The position numbers and the translations under genes were made by a program. Of a DNA stretch of 64,000 bases, positions 50,353 to 59,809 are shown in pieces (position 1 is the first letter of the stretch; every line of letters starts with the position of its first letter). The stretch lies in the NCBI GenBank assembly GCA_018821535.1, contig JAHJLV010000036.1:1-64000 (forward strand), in the 5' to 3' direction. Under the pieces are notes generated by a model, which was not told the DNA's origin, did not search any database, and worked only from the letters and a program-made list of their open reading frames with translations. The DNA comes from Pseudomonadota bacterium (lineage in GTDB: Bacteria > Desulfobacterota > Desulfobacteria > Desulfobacterales > Desulfobacteraceae).

Positions 50353-52059
50353 ATGGGATCTTATCTTTTACCGGACATTGACGTGCTGTTCAAGCAGGGT
50401 TTTTTTTCGAACCTGGATTATCATTTTGCAAAATCCATGGGAGGGATTTTTGCAGGCACAGACCCTGTTGTTCTGTTCTCCTGTGCCCTGGTCTCTAAAC
50501 ACTTGTCCCAGGGGCATATCTGTGTGGATATTTCAAAAATAGCCGGGACTGCAATACAAATATCTGAAACAGGGAACCTGAAACTCAAATATCCCGAATT
50601 TGATGTGTGGCATGCAGCGCTTACCAGATCAGATATGGTTTCAGATGCTGCTGACACCCCTCTGGTGATGGATGCGGACAGCAGACTGTTTCTTGCAAAA
50701 TATTTTGATTTCAAGGAACGTCTGGCAAAAAATATTGTCCAACGTCACACCCTTGCACCTGTTCATATGGATTCATCTTTCATCGACCAGCAGCTTGAAG
50801 CTGTGTTTGATCCGGCTGATCCCCGTGTCCTGCCCCAGATCACCTGTATAAAATCCGCATTAAATAAACATTTTACAGTGATTTCCGGAGGACCGGGAAC
50901 CGGGAAAACTTTTGTAACCGGGTTGATCAGGCAGATGTTTGAATTCTGGTCAGTCTTCCAGAAACTGGGAGCTCCCAGGGTTCTATGTGTGGCACCCACG
51001 GGAAAAGCTGCCTCAAAAATGGACCAGGGCAAAACCATCCATTCTGTTTTAAAACCCCGGAAAAATAAAACCGGTTTTTATCATTGTGCAAAAAGACCGC
51101 TGACAGCAGATATGGTGATTATCGATGAAGCCTCAATGATTGATATTGTGCTGATGACACGTCTTTTTGAGGCCATTCCCATGACTGCCAAAATTATTCT
51201 TTTAGGTGACAGGCATCAGCTTGCGTCTGTCCAGGCAGGTGCTGTGTTCAGTGAAATCTGTAAAACCAAAGCGCTTGAGTCTGATATTCATGTTCTTGAA
51301 TATAACTTCAGATCAAAGAGCAGGTCCGGGATTGAAACTCTGGCCAAAGCCATTAACCACATGGATGCGGATCATGTGGAAGACATCTTGTTATCAGCGT
51401 CGTTTCCTGACATTGTATTTGAGAATCTTGTGGAAAAATCCATATTTTATGAATCCTTGAATTGGCACATATCAGAAGGGTTCAAAGCTTTTTGCATGGC
51501 TCAGAGTGTCGAGTCCGCATTAACCGGGCTGGATGATTTTAAAATTTTATGCGCCCATAATTCCGGAGAATTCGGAACATTACAAATTAATCATCTTTGT
51601 GAAAAGATTTTGCGGTCTATGACAGATTCTGGTATAAAAAAAAACATTTTTAAACAGATGGTTATGGTGACGGTAAATGATTACAGTAAAGAATTATTTA
51701 ATGGAGACACAGGGATTTTAACCCGGGATGAACAGGGGGATATCGCCTGGTTTTTAACCCGGGACGGCAACCGGCATTTCAGACGGGTGGATCTGCCCGA
51801 ACATGAGACGGCTTTTGCCATAACCATTCATAAAAGCCAGGGCTCGGAATTTGACACGGTTTTGATCATCATTCCGGACAGACTGTCCCAAGTATTGACA
51901 CAACAGCTTTTATATACCGGTGTCACACGGACCAGATCAAAGGTGATTATTGCAGGCGATATAAATATTATTAAAAAAGCAGTGGGTCTTTGTGTTGAGC
52001 ACTCTTCCGGCTTATCCGTCACTATGGAAAAATTTATCCATGAAATTGAAAATAAATAA
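50353..52059 (+). CDS. recD: RecD-type helicase (exodeoxyribonuclease V alpha subunit-like)
   Basis: A 568-residue superfamily 1B helicase. Walker A is SGGPGTGKTF (about 178-187), followed by APTGKAASKM, VIIDEASMIDIVLM (Walker B), LLGDRHQLASVQAGAVF, NFRSKSRSGI and the C-terminal AFAITIHKSQGSEFDTV and YTGVTRTRSKVII. Its length and N-terminus fit RecD of RecBCD rather than the longer RecD2. No recB or recC lies beside it, so either they are elsewhere or the enzyme acts with other partners. A second RecD-like gene (recD2) lies 8 kb away. Confidence 0.85.
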   Translation: MGSYLLPDIDVLFKQGFFSNLDYHFAKSMGGIFAGTDPVVLFSCALVSKHLSQGHICVDISKIAGTAIQISETGNLKLKYPEFDVWHAALTRSDMVSDAADTPLVMDADSRLFLAKYFDFKERLAKNIVQRHTLAPVHMDSSFIDQQLEAVFDPADPRVLPQITCIKSALNKHFTVISGGPGTGKTFVTGLIRQMFEFWSVFQKLGAPRVLCVAPTGKAASKMDQGKTIHSVLKPRKNKTGFYHCAKRPLTADMVIIDEASMIDIVLMTRLFEAIPMTAKIILLGDRHQLASVQAGAVFSEICKTKALESDIHVLEYNFRSKSRSGIETLAKAINHMDADHVEDILLSASFPDIVFENLVEKSIFYESLNWHISEGFKAFCMAQSVESALTGLDDFKILCAHNSGEFGTLQINHLCEKILRSMTDSGIKKNIFKQMVMVTVNDYSKELFNGDTGILTRDEQGDIAWFLTRDGNRHFRRVDLPEHETAFAITIHKSQGSEFDTVLIIIPDRLSQVLTQQLLYTGVTRTRSKVIIAGDINIIKKAVGLCVEHSSGLSVTMEKFIHEIENK

Positions 52060-52076
52060 GGAAAGAAAATTAAATT

Positions 52077-53447
52077 TTGAATAAAAATAAAACAATACCG
52101 GATTTAATCTGGCAGTTTTTCTGTTCTGTGAAATTAACCATATACACGCTTGTCCTGCTCGCAGTGACCAGTATTTTCGGAACAGTTATTTTGCAGCAGG
52201 GGGAATCCCATCAATATCTGAACACTTATGGAGAAGGGTGGTACAATGTTATCAGAATTTTCAATCTGGATGATATGTACCATGCCTGGTGGTTTCTGGC
52301 ATTAATCGTGATTTTATGCGTCAACATAGTTGTATGCTCAATTGAAAGGCTTTCAACCACATGGAAAATTATTTTTCCAAAAAAAATTCAATTCAATGCT
52401 GACCGTTTTCGAAAATTAAAAAACCGTCAGTCTTTTACCATGCAGACAGATTTTCTGACCCTGGCGCAGGATTGTGAGAAACTGATGACCAAACGCATTG
52501 GAAAGGTGATCAGACAGCAGACTGAAAACGCTGTGGTGATGTATGCGGAAAAAGGCCGGTGGACCCGCCTTGGCGTATATATTGTCCATTCCAGTATTCT
52601 TCTGTTGCTGATGGGTGCCTTGATCGGATCGCTTTATGGATTCAAAGGTTTTTTGAATCTGGATGAGGGGCAGACTGCAGATGCCGCCTTTATTCAAAAA
52701 CAACGGTCAACTGTAAACCTTGGTTTCAGTATCCGATGTGATGATTTTGATGTCAAATTTTATGATACAGGGACGCCGGCGGAATACAGATCCACATTAA
52801 CCATTATTGAGGATGGCAAAGAAAGTTTTACCACGGATATACGGGTCAATCACCCGTTACGGTATAAAGGAATCAATATATTTCAGTCCAGCTATGGACA
52901 ATCCCGTTCTTCGCAACCGGACACAGCAACTTTCAGCATTTTGAATAAAAACAATAATGAGTCCAAAGATTATGTGCTTAAAATCGGCCAGGAGATTCAA
53001 CTGCCCGATGATATGGGAATTTTCAGGCTTGATGCATTTGAGTTTCATTATGATTTTATGGGAAGAGATCTGGAACAGGCTTTTGTCGGAACCCTGACGC
53101 ATAAAAATGGCAAAATCGAAAAAATCGGGCTTCCACTTCGTTTCCCGAGTTTTGACCGGATGCGCAAGGGGGATACTGTTTTTACGGTAAAAGAAATGGA
53201 CCAGAAATACTATACCGGACTTCAAATTACAAAAGATCCCGGGGTCTGGTATGTGTATGCCGGTTTTATTCTGATGATTCTTGGCTGCTGGATTACATTT
53301 TTCATGTCTCATCAGTCGTATTTGATAGAGATCACTCAAACCCGAGACACCGAATCTGATATCAGCATTTCCGGAACAACCAATCGGGGCAGTCATGGGA
53401 TGAATTTAAACATCCATTCAATTGCAAACAAAATAAAAGGTAAATAA
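52077..53447 (+). CDS. ResB-like cytochrome c biogenesis protein (system II)
   Basis: A 456-residue membrane protein of the ResB/CcsB family: helices at about 15-35, 65-85 and 165-185 and a last one near 390-410, with a large periplasmic domain (about 190-385) between. The N-terminus (FFCSVKLTIYTLVLLAVTSI) and the GTVILQQ segment are typical. With CcsA it carries and attaches haem to apocytochromes c in the periplasm. The start is TTG 52077 with AAGGAAAG upstream. CcsA follows five bases later; multihaem qrcA is next, a natural client. Confidence 0.85.
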   Translation: MNKNKTIPDLIWQFFCSVKLTIYTLVLLAVTSIFGTVILQQGESHQYLNTYGEGWYNVIRIFNLDDMYHAWWFLALIVILCVNIVVCSIERLSTTWKIIFPKKIQFNADRFRKLKNRQSFTMQTDFLTLAQDCEKLMTKRIGKVIRQQTENAVVMYAEKGRWTRLGVYIVHSSILLLLMGALIGSLYGFKGFLNLDEGQTADAAFIQKQRSTVNLGFSIRCDDFDVKFYDTGTPAEYRSTLTIIEDGKESFTTDIRVNHPLRYKGINIFQSSYGQSRSSQPDTATFSILNKNNNESKDYVLKIGQEIQLPDDMGIFRLDAFEFHYDFMGRDLEQAFVGTLTHKNGKIEKIGLPLRFPSFDRMRKGDTVFTVKEMDQKYYTGLQITKDPGVWYVYAGFILMILGCWITFFMSHQSYLIEITQTRDTESDISISGTTNRGSHGMNLNIHSIANKIKGK

Positions 53448-53452
53448 TTTTT

Positions 53453-54286
53453 ATGACAAGTTCTTTTGCATTAGCTTCAGCGACATTTATTTACGCACTG
53501 GCCGCTGTTTTTTATATCGGGTCCTTTGCATTTAAAAAACAAATTCTGGCTAAAATCGGTTTTATCATTCTTGTGGTCGGATGTCTTGATAATACTGCAG
53601 GGATCATTCTCCGATGGATTGAATCCTATCAGATGGGATACGGGCGTGCACCATTTTCAAATATGTATGAGTCCCTGGTCTTTTTTTCCTGGACAATGGC
53701 AGTCCTGTATATTTTTGTGGAACTCAAATACAAGGAACGTTTGATAGGTGTATTTGTTTCTCCGCTTATTTTTCTTGCCATTGCCTACGCATCCTTTGAT
53801 CCGAATATGAACACTAAAATTCTGCCTTTGCTGCCTGCCCTTAAAAGCAACTGGCTGATTGCCCATGTGGTTACCTGTTTCCTTGGATATGCCGGATTTG
53901 CAGTGTCTTTCGGGTTCAGTATCATGTATTTTATCAAGCCAAAAGATAATTCTGCCACCTCTGTTTTTGCAAAACTGCCTTCACTGGAACTCATTGATGA
54001 GCTGATTTACCAGATGATCGTCTTTGGGTTTTTATTTTTGACCATCGGCATCATCACAGGTTCTGTCTGGGCCAACTCTGCCTGGGGCAAATACTGGAGC
54101 TGGGATCCCAAGGAAACCTGGTCTTTGATCACCTGGTTTGTTTATGCCATTTTTCTGCATTTAAGGATGATGCGGGGCTGGCAGGGCAATAAACTTGCAT
54201 GGGTGTCCATTATCGGCTTTATGGCGGTTCTGTTTACTTATTTTGGGGTAAACAACCTGCTCAGCGGACTTCACAGCTACGGCTGA
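53453..54286 (+). CDS. CcsA/ResC cytochrome c biogenesis protein
   Basis: A 277-residue polytopic protein with about eight helices and the tryptophan-rich haem-handling motif WANSAWGKYWSWDPKETWSL (about 203-222), diagnostic of the CcmC/CcsA/CcmF superfamily. Candidate haem-ligand histidines occur in NWLIAHV and in the FLHLRMM region. It works with the ResB-like protein immediately upstream. It is followed by a separate promoter for qrcA, so the two operons may be independently controlled. Confidence 0.9.
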   Translation: MTSSFALASATFIYALAAVFYIGSFAFKKQILAKIGFIILVVGCLDNTAGIILRWIESYQMGYGRAPFSNMYESLVFFSWTMAVLYIFVELKYKERLIGVFVSPLIFLAIAYASFDPNMNTKILPLLPALKSNWLIAHVVTCFLGYAGFAVSFGFSIMYFIKPKDNSATSVFAKLPSLELIDELIYQMIVFGFLFLTIGIITGSVWANSAWGKYWSWDPKETWSLITWFVYAIFLHLRMMRGWQGNKLAWVSIIGFMAVLFTYFGVNNLLSGLHSYG

Positions 54287-54323
54287 TCTTTTGTCTTCAT
54301 CACTTATGTTTACTTAATTTACC

Positions 54324-54352
54324 TTGACAAGAAATCAAGATATTTATATAGA
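54324..54352 (+). promoter_or_regulatory. Promoter of the qrc operon
   Basis: TTGACA (54324-54329) and TATAGA (54347-54352) are separated by 17 bases. The start site would be near 54359, leaving about 120 bases of leader before qrcA. The -35 is a perfect match, consistent with high expression of a respiratory complex. Confidence 0.7.
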
Positions 54353-54411
54353 TTAACCCAAATTTTTTATACGGTGTTGCAGGACAAAATTGATGTTTCT
54401 GCAAATGAATC

Positions 54412-54432
54412 ATCCGGGTTTTTGGCCCGGAT
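54412..54432 (+). other. Hairpin in the qrcA leader
   Basis: ATCCGGG (54412-54418) and CCCGGAT (54426-54432) form a seven-base-pair GC-rich stem with a seven-base loop in the transcribed leader. No proper U-run follows, so it is more likely an mRNA-stability or regulatory structure than a terminator. Confidence 0.45.
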
Positions 54433-54477
54433 TAAAGGGTTAACGTATCATCAACATTTTAATTTGATGGAGTTTTC

Positions 54478-55149
54478 ATGAGTGCAATAGAAAACAAAAG
54501 TGAAAATCGTTCCACGGAAAATGCTGGGGAAGGCGTTTCCGAAGACACGAGAGATGACAAAGGCCTGGGGCTGGGCGTCATCTTTTTTCTTGTGGCATTT
54601 GTTGTATGCTTCTTGTCTGGTACATTCCTTTTCCCCAAATTGCTTTATTCTAAAAAAGAGCAGCCTTTTAATTTTGATCACGCACTTCATACCAGTGAAG
54701 CCGGTGATTGTGAAGCATGTCATTATTACAGAGAGGACGGTACCTATTCAGGAAATCCGAAACTTGCCTCCTGTCTGGATTGTCATTCTGAAGAACCGCT
54801 TGGCGAAACAGAAGACGAAGCGATCTTTGTCGAAGAGTATGTGGTAAAAGGAAAGGAAATTCCCTGGCTTGTGTATTCAAGACAGCCGGACTGCGTTTTC
54901 TTTTCCCATGCAGCACACACCATAAAAGCGAAAATGGATTGTGTGGAGTGTCATGGTCATATAGGCGAGTCCACTGTTTCTCGTCCTTATGAAGAGAACA
55001 GACTTACAGGATACAGTCGTGATATCTGGGGTAAAAACATCTTTGGAATCAAGAAAAATTCCTGGGATCGAATGAAGATGGATGACTGCGCAGAGTGCCA
55101 CAAAGAGAGAACAGGCCATCAAGGGTACTGTTTCCAGTGTCACAAATAA
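54478..55149 (+). CDS. qrcA: QrcA multihaem cytochrome c subunit of menaquinone reductase
   Basis: A 223-residue membrane-anchored cytochrome: one helix (about 32-54), then a periplasmic domain with five CXXCH motifs (CEACH, CLDCH, CVECH, CAECH, CFQCH). QrcA receives electrons from periplasmic tetrahaem cytochrome c3. From memory the Desulfovibrio protein is reported to hold six haems; here I count five standard motifs, and DCVFFSH near residue 138 is the only other Cys/His candidate. The order qrcA-B-C-D identifies the operon. Several unpaired histidines in HALH and SHAAH can serve as distal ligands. Confidence 0.9.
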   Translation: MSAIENKSENRSTENAGEGVSEDTRDDKGLGLGVIFFLVAFVVCFLSGTFLFPKLLYSKKEQPFNFDHALHTSEAGDCEACHYYREDGTYSGNPKLASCLDCHSEEPLGETEDEAIFVEEYVVKGKEIPWLVYSRQPDCVFFSHAAHTIKAKMDCVECHGHIGESTVSRPYEENRLTGYSRDIWGKNIFGIKKNSWDRMKMDDCAECHKERTGHQGYCFQCHK

Positions 55150-55195
55150 AATCACCTGAAAAACAAGAATTCAAAACTTTATAGAGGATTAATTT

Positions 55196-57340
55196 ATGAA
55201 AGTTGATAGAAGAAGCTTCTTGGGATTGGGAATAGGTGCAGTTGCCGGTATCGCAGTTTCTCCTGTCGGAATAAAACTGACAGATGATTCTTCAATCCTG
55301 ACGCAGACAACCAAGCTGTGGCCATGGGCACTTGATCACCCTCCCTTAGACGGAGCAATAGTTTATGAAAATTCGGTCTGTTCACTTTGTCCCGGCGGCT
55401 GCGGGATCAGTGTGCGGAAAATTGATGACAGACCGGTGAAAATAGAAGGTCTGGCAGATTATCCAATAAATGACGGCGGTGCATGTCTTCACGGAATGTC
55501 AGGGCTTCAGTATTTATATGATCCTGCAAGAATTAAAAAGCCGATGATAAAAAAAGGAGATTCTTTTGAAGAAATTTCCTGGGAGGATGCAATTTCACTG
55601 GTTGCAGGTAAACTGTCTGATGTGAGAAAAAGCGGTTCTCCTGAAAAGCTGGCCTGTATTACGGATAAAGAGCACGGATCAGTTTCAGGATTGCTTCAGC
55701 ATCTGCTCAAGGCATTTGGATCACCCAATTTTTACACCATGCCGAATCTTGAATCCTATCTTGAAACTGTGGCACAGCAGATTCATGGAAACGGCAAGAC
55801 CCTTTCCTTTGATCTGGAAAATTCAGATTTTGTCTTAAGTTTCGGGGCTGGAATTATTGAAGGCTGGGGATCTCCTGTGGCCTGCTTTAAAGCAAATGCA
55901 ACCCGAAAACAAAGACATGCAAAACTGTATCAGGTTGAAGCCAGATTATCCAATACCGCTGCAAACGCAAACAAATGGATACCGGCTGTTCCCGGAACAG
56001 AAGCGGATCTGGCCCTGGCCATGTGTGCGGTTATTTTAAATGAAAATTTATTTAACAGTGCAGCAACGGCCAATATGTATGCCGGATTCAGTAAGTTTGT
56101 TTCCGTGGTTCAAACAGAATATGCCCCGGCTAAAATCGCCAAGATTACCGGTATTAAAGAAGACGATATTATTCAGATTGCAAGGGAATTTGCAACCGCA
56201 AAAATGCCTGTGGCCGTGTTTGGAAAAGGCAAAGGAGACGGTGCCCAGAGTTTAAAGGAGATGGCAGCGGTTCATGCCTTGAACTGTCTTGTGGGAAATG
56301 TGAATAAAAAAGGCGGGGTTTTTGTCCAGGACAAAGCACAATACCTTGAATTTCCTGCAGTAAAAATGGATGGGATTGCAAGCAAAGGTGCGGCCAAAGC
56401 CAGAACCGGTCAATATATCGGTCAGATGCTGGATGCGGTAAACGCATCTGCCGAACCGGTGGTTGAAGCTTTGATCGTATATAATGCCAACCCGTGCTAT
56501 TCGCTTCATGATACCCGACGGGTGAAACAGGCCATGTCTAAAATTCCGTTTGTTGTCAGTATTTCATCCTTCCTTGATGAAACTGCCATGGAAGCCGATA
56601 TTATCCTGCCATGTCATACCTTTCTGGAGCGGTTTGAAGATGTACCAAGTTCCGGTGGATTTTCAAAAACAGTGGTGGGTCTGACAAAACCTGTGGTGAA
56701 CCCGATTTTTGATACCAAAAATGCCGGGGACTGCATCATTGAAATTGGAAAAGCACTGGATCAGGCAGTGGCTGCCAATTTTGAATGGGAAAACTATGAA
56801 GATTGTCTTCAGGCGGTGACTTCCAGTATCTGGGATTCTTTATCAGAAGAGGGGTATGCGGTTGTTTCAGACACGATTCCATCCGGTTCTCCAGGCGTTG
56901 ATGTCAGTTTTCTGGCTCAGAATCCCGCTACTGTTCAAGCCCAGGGTGATTTTAATCTGACCTTGATTCCGGTTGATAACATCCGACTGCTCAGCGGCGC
57001 GATCGCAGCATCTGCGTTTGCCATCAAAACAGTTTCAGACACAGTTCTGACGAAAAAGGAAACAGTGGTTGAGATTAACCCGTTAACAGTCAAGGGCCTT
57101 AAAGATAAAGACCTGGCAACACTGACAACCCCTATGGGGTCTGCAAACGTTCGGGTTCATCTGAATGAGGGGATCAGACCCGGCGTGATTGGAATGGTTG
57201 AAGGTCTGGGACATACCTTTGATAACAAATATGTGTCAAACAAGGGTGTGAATGTAAATGACTTAATCGGCCAGGTGCTTGAACCCGGTACAGGACTGGA
57301 TGCCGCCTTTGGAATTAAAGCAAAAATTTCCAGGGCCTAA
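55196..57340 (+). CDS. qrcB: QrcB molybdopterin-oxidoreductase-family subunit
   Basis: A 714-residue periplasmic protein of the molybdopterin oxidoreductase family. A Tat signal is present at the N-terminus (DRRSFLGLGIGA). An iron-sulfur-like cysteine set follows (Cys62, Cys65, Cys69 in CSLCPGGCG, and a cysteine in GACLHG near 93). In characterised Qrc this subunit has no molybdenum and serves as a structural and electron-relay component; I infer the same here. Later motifs include ALIVYNANPCYSLHD and ADIILPCHTFLERFED. It lies between qrcA and qrcC with short gaps. Confidence 0.92.
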   Translation: MKVDRRSFLGLGIGAVAGIAVSPVGIKLTDDSSILTQTTKLWPWALDHPPLDGAIVYENSVCSLCPGGCGISVRKIDDRPVKIEGLADYPINDGGACLHGMSGLQYLYDPARIKKPMIKKGDSFEEISWEDAISLVAGKLSDVRKSGSPEKLACITDKEHGSVSGLLQHLLKAFGSPNFYTMPNLESYLETVAQQIHGNGKTLSFDLENSDFVLSFGAGIIEGWGSPVACFKANATRKQRHAKLYQVEARLSNTAANANKWIPAVPGTEADLALAMCAVILNENLFNSAATANMYAGFSKFVSVVQTEYAPAKIAKITGIKEDDIIQIAREFATAKMPVAVFGKGKGDGAQSLKEMAAVHALNCLVGNVNKKGGVFVQDKAQYLEFPAVKMDGIASKGAAKARTGQYIGQMLDAVNASAEPVVEALIVYNANPCYSLHDTRRVKQAMSKIPFVVSISSFLDETAMEADIILPCHTFLERFEDVPSSGGFSKTVVGLTKPVVNPIFDTKNAGDCIIEIGKALDQAVAANFEWENYEDCLQAVTSSIWDSLSEEGYAVVSDTIPSGSPGVDVSFLAQNPATVQAQGDFNLTLIPVDNIRLLSGAIAASAFAIKTVSDTVLTKKETVVEINPLTVKGLKDKDLATLTTPMGSANVRVHLNEGIRPGVIGMVEGLGHTFDNKYVSNKGVNVNDLIGQVLEPGTGLDAAFGIKAKISRA

Positions 57341-57372
57341 CATTCAAGGATAACTATCTAAAGAGGTTCTTA

Positions 57373-58239
57373 ATGAAACAAGAAAATAAAAAAGAACATA
57401 AGTTCGGAATGGTGATTGATCTGGACAAATGTACCGGATGCGGGTCCTGTATGGTTTCGTGCATGGCGGAAAACAATGTTCCGTTTAAAGAGGATGAATC
57501 CAATAAAAAGGACAGTATCACCTGGATGCGTGTGTATAAACTGACCAATGGCAAGGACTTTCCGGAAACCGAGGTTGTCTATATGCCAAGGCCCTGTCAG
57601 CATTGTTCAGGAAAAGGGGGACACGGGCATTCTCCCTGTGTTTCGGTCTGTCCTGCAACAGCCACGGATTATGGAAAGGATACAGGCATTGTCAGCCAGA
57701 TTTACACCCGGTGTTTTGGCTGCCGGTACTGCATGGGAGCCTGCCCGTATCATGCAAGATATTTTAACTGGTGGGATCCCAAATGGCCGGAAGGCATGGA
57801 AAACTACCTGAGTCCGAATGTCTCACCGAGAATGAGGGGCGTTGTGGAAAAATGCAGCTTCTGTTACCACAGATATCAGCTTGCAAGGGAAAAAGCCTAT
57901 CTTGAGGAACGCGAAGAGATAGAAGAAATGGAATATCAGACTGCATGTACCACTGCCTGTCCTGCCGGAGCCATTGTATTCGGGGATCTTAATAATCCTG
58001 AACATGAAGTGACAAAGATTGTTAAACCTGATGACCATCCGGACCCGAGAAACCCTGATGTTGTAGGTAAATCCAGAAATCCAAAGGTTTTCAGACTTCT
58101 GGAAAGACTGGGTACCAACACCAAAGTATATTATCTTTCCGAAAGAGAATGGGTTAGAAAAGCCGGAGACAATTATACAGAAGGTGAATGGGAGACAATT
58201 AAAAATCATCATGGGAAAACACAAATATCTCATGGTTAA
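57373..58239 (+). CDS. qrcC: QrcC iron-sulfur subunit
   Basis: A 288-residue protein with four ferredoxin-type cysteine groups: CTGCGSCMVSC; CQHCSGKGGHGHSPCVSVCP; CFGCRYCMGACP; and CSFCYHRYQ with CTTACPAGAI. It conducts electrons between QrcA/QrcB and the membrane quinone site on QrcD. It lacks a signal peptide; the Tat-borne QrcB probably carries it across the membrane as a complex. AAAGAGG precedes ATG 57373. It is of the NrfC/PsrB-like family found with NrfD-type membrane partners. Confidence 0.93.
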   Translation: MKQENKKEHKFGMVIDLDKCTGCGSCMVSCMAENNVPFKEDESNKKDSITWMRVYKLTNGKDFPETEVVYMPRPCQHCSGKGGHGHSPCVSVCPATATDYGKDTGIVSQIYTRCFGCRYCMGACPYHARYFNWWDPKWPEGMENYLSPNVSPRMRGVVEKCSFCYHRYQLAREKAYLEEREEIEEMEYQTACTTACPAGAIVFGDLNNPEHEVTKIVKPDDHPDPRNPDVVGKSRNPKVFRLLERLGTNTKVYYLSEREWVRKAGDNYTEGEWETIKNHHGKTQISHG

Positions 58240-58284
58240 AACAATGGTTAAGATATCTGAAACCTATTTTAGGAGTGAATAAAT

Positions 58285-59544
58285 ATGGATTCTGCATTAA
58301 TACCTGAAGGTGTCAAACGCACGTCTTTTCCAAAATTTTTTTTGGGAATGGCTGTGGTCGGCGCTGTAGTCCTCTGGGGACTAATTGCCGTGGTTCTTAT
58401 CTGGTGGAAAGGTTTGAACCAGACCAATATGAACGATTACTACGGGTTTGCCCTGTGGATCTGGGCGGACCTGGCTGTTATCGCTGTCGGCGGTGGCGCT
58501 TTTTTTACAGGGTTGTTAAAATATATATTTAAAGTGGATGAGCTGAAAAACATTATCAATTTTGCCGTTATTATAGGGGTTATCTGTTATAGTTCGGCTT
58601 TATTTATCCTTGCCATTGATGTGGGGCAACCTTTGAGAAGTTGGTTTATCTTCTGGCATGCCAATGTGCATTCAATGCTCACCGAAGTGGCCTTTTGTCT
58701 GTCCTGCTATTTTGCAGTGCTGGTTATAGAGTTTATCCCCAATGTTCTTGAAAACAGACAGCTCAATAAAGTATCGTTTTTTCATCATCTTGCACATAAT
58801 ATGCATGGTGTCATGGCGGTGTTTGCCGCCACCGGCGCTTTTTTGTCTTTCTTCCATCAAGGATCTTTAGGGGGGGTTGCCGGTGTTATGTACGGACGTC
58901 CTTTTGCATTTCGTGAAGGGCTGTTGATCTGGCCATGGACCTTCTTTTTGTTTACCTGGTCTGCTGCAGCCTTTGGTCCCTGTTTTACTCTGCTGGTGAC
59001 TAAAATTACAGAAGCGGTTACCGGTAAAAAGCTGGTCAGTGATAAAACGGTTCATCTGCTGGCCAAAATCTCCGGCTGGATGATCACAACCTATATCATT
59101 GCCAAAATTATTGATACCATTTACTGGGCAACGGTTACAGTTCCTGCTTCCGGTTTTACCTTTTCTCATTTTTTCTCCAATAATGCATTTTACGGCTACT
59201 GGATATTGTTTGCCGAGATTGTACTGTGTGGGGTGGTTCCCGGATTGCTGCTGATTTACAAACCCACCCGTGAAAATTCGAACTTAAGACTGCTGGCCAT
59301 TATTCTGGGTGTTATCGGTGTCTGTCTGAACCGGTGGGTCATGGTGCTTCAGGTCATGGCGGTACCTGTCATGAGTTTTGATACCTGGGCATTGTATATT
59401 CCAAGCTGGCAGGAAGTGGCCACCACCATTTTACCGGTTGCATACGGAATTATGTTTATTGCTCTGGCATACCGGTACCTTCCGGTATTTCCCCAGGAAA
59501 AAGAACTTAATTATCCGGCCCAGCCGGTGGTAGAAGGAGAATAA
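58285..59544 (+). CDS. qrcD: QrcD NrfD-like membrane subunit
   Basis: A 419-residue inner-membrane protein with about ten helices, of the NrfD/PsrC/QrcD family that binds menaquinone. Segments such as YYGFALWIWADLAVIAVGGG, GQPLRSWFIFWHANVHSML and the late LNRWVMVLQVMAVP resemble NrfD-type quinone proteins. In the Qrc complex it is where electrons from cytochrome c3 reduce menaquinone, feeding the sulfate-reduction pathway. TAGGAG precedes ATG 58285. A small membrane ORF follows after two bases. Confidence 0.92.
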   Translation: MDSALIPEGVKRTSFPKFFLGMAVVGAVVLWGLIAVVLIWWKGLNQTNMNDYYGFALWIWADLAVIAVGGGAFFTGLLKYIFKVDELKNIINFAVIIGVICYSSALFILAIDVGQPLRSWFIFWHANVHSMLTEVAFCLSCYFAVLVIEFIPNVLENRQLNKVSFFHHLAHNMHGVMAVFAATGAFLSFFHQGSLGGVAGVMYGRPFAFREGLLIWPWTFFLFTWSAAAFGPCFTLLVTKITEAVTGKKLVSDKTVHLLAKISGWMITTYIIAKIIDTIYWATVTVPASGFTFSHFFSNNAFYGYWILFAEIVLCGVVPGLLLIYKPTRENSNLRLLAIILGVIGVCLNRWVMVLQVMAVPVMSFDTWALYIPSWQEVATTILPVAYGIMFIALAYRYLPVFPQEKELNYPAQPVVEGE

Positions 59545-59546
59545 TT

Positions 59547-59708
59547 ATGTTTCCATTTTGTTTTGAATGGGCATGGGATATGGCGCATGCAATTTTCTTT
59601 GGCGGATTATGGTATGCTGTGGGTATTTTAGGGGCAGGAATGACCTATGTTGTTATAAAATCTGCTTATGATACCATGAATGACAGTGGGGATTCTCACC
59701 ACCACTAA
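59547..59708 (+). CDS. 53-aa membrane protein at the end of the qrc operon
   Basis: A 53-residue frame starting two bases after the qrcD stop, with AAGGAG eight bases before ATG 59547. It begins MFPFCFEWAWDMAH, has one strongly hydrophobic helix (about 14-38, AIFFGGLWYAVGILGAGMTY), and ends in a soluble acidic tail finishing SHHH. It lies before the operon terminator, so it is transcribed with qrcABCD. I do not recognise it as a described Qrc subunit. A small accessory or assembly subunit is the natural inference. Confidence 0.75.
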   Translation: MFPFCFEWAWDMAHAIFFGGLWYAVGILGAGMTYVVIKSAYDTMNDSGDSHHH

Positions 59709-59735
59709 GCATATACATCGTGTTTGCACTTGAAT

Positions 59736-59792
59736 AAAGCGCATCCCAGGGCTATAGATACAAAAGCCTTTTGGGATGCGCTTTTATTTTTT
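59736..59792 (+). terminator. Intrinsic terminator of the qrc operon
   Basis: AAAGCGCATCCCA (59736-59748) and TGGGATGCGCTTT (59772-59784) form a perfect 13-base-pair stem, followed by TATTTTTT. It lies 28 bases after the 53-aa ORF. recD2 begins close behind, and an in-frame TTG lies inside the second arm, but its real start is downstream. Confidence 0.92.
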
Positions 59793-59809
59793 ACAGGAGT
59801 ATATTTTTT

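Noticed and set aside
59771..59809. Upstream TTG start for recD2
   Set aside because: That codon lies in the second arm of the qrc terminator. The AGGAG at 59795-59799 instead points to TTG 59810.
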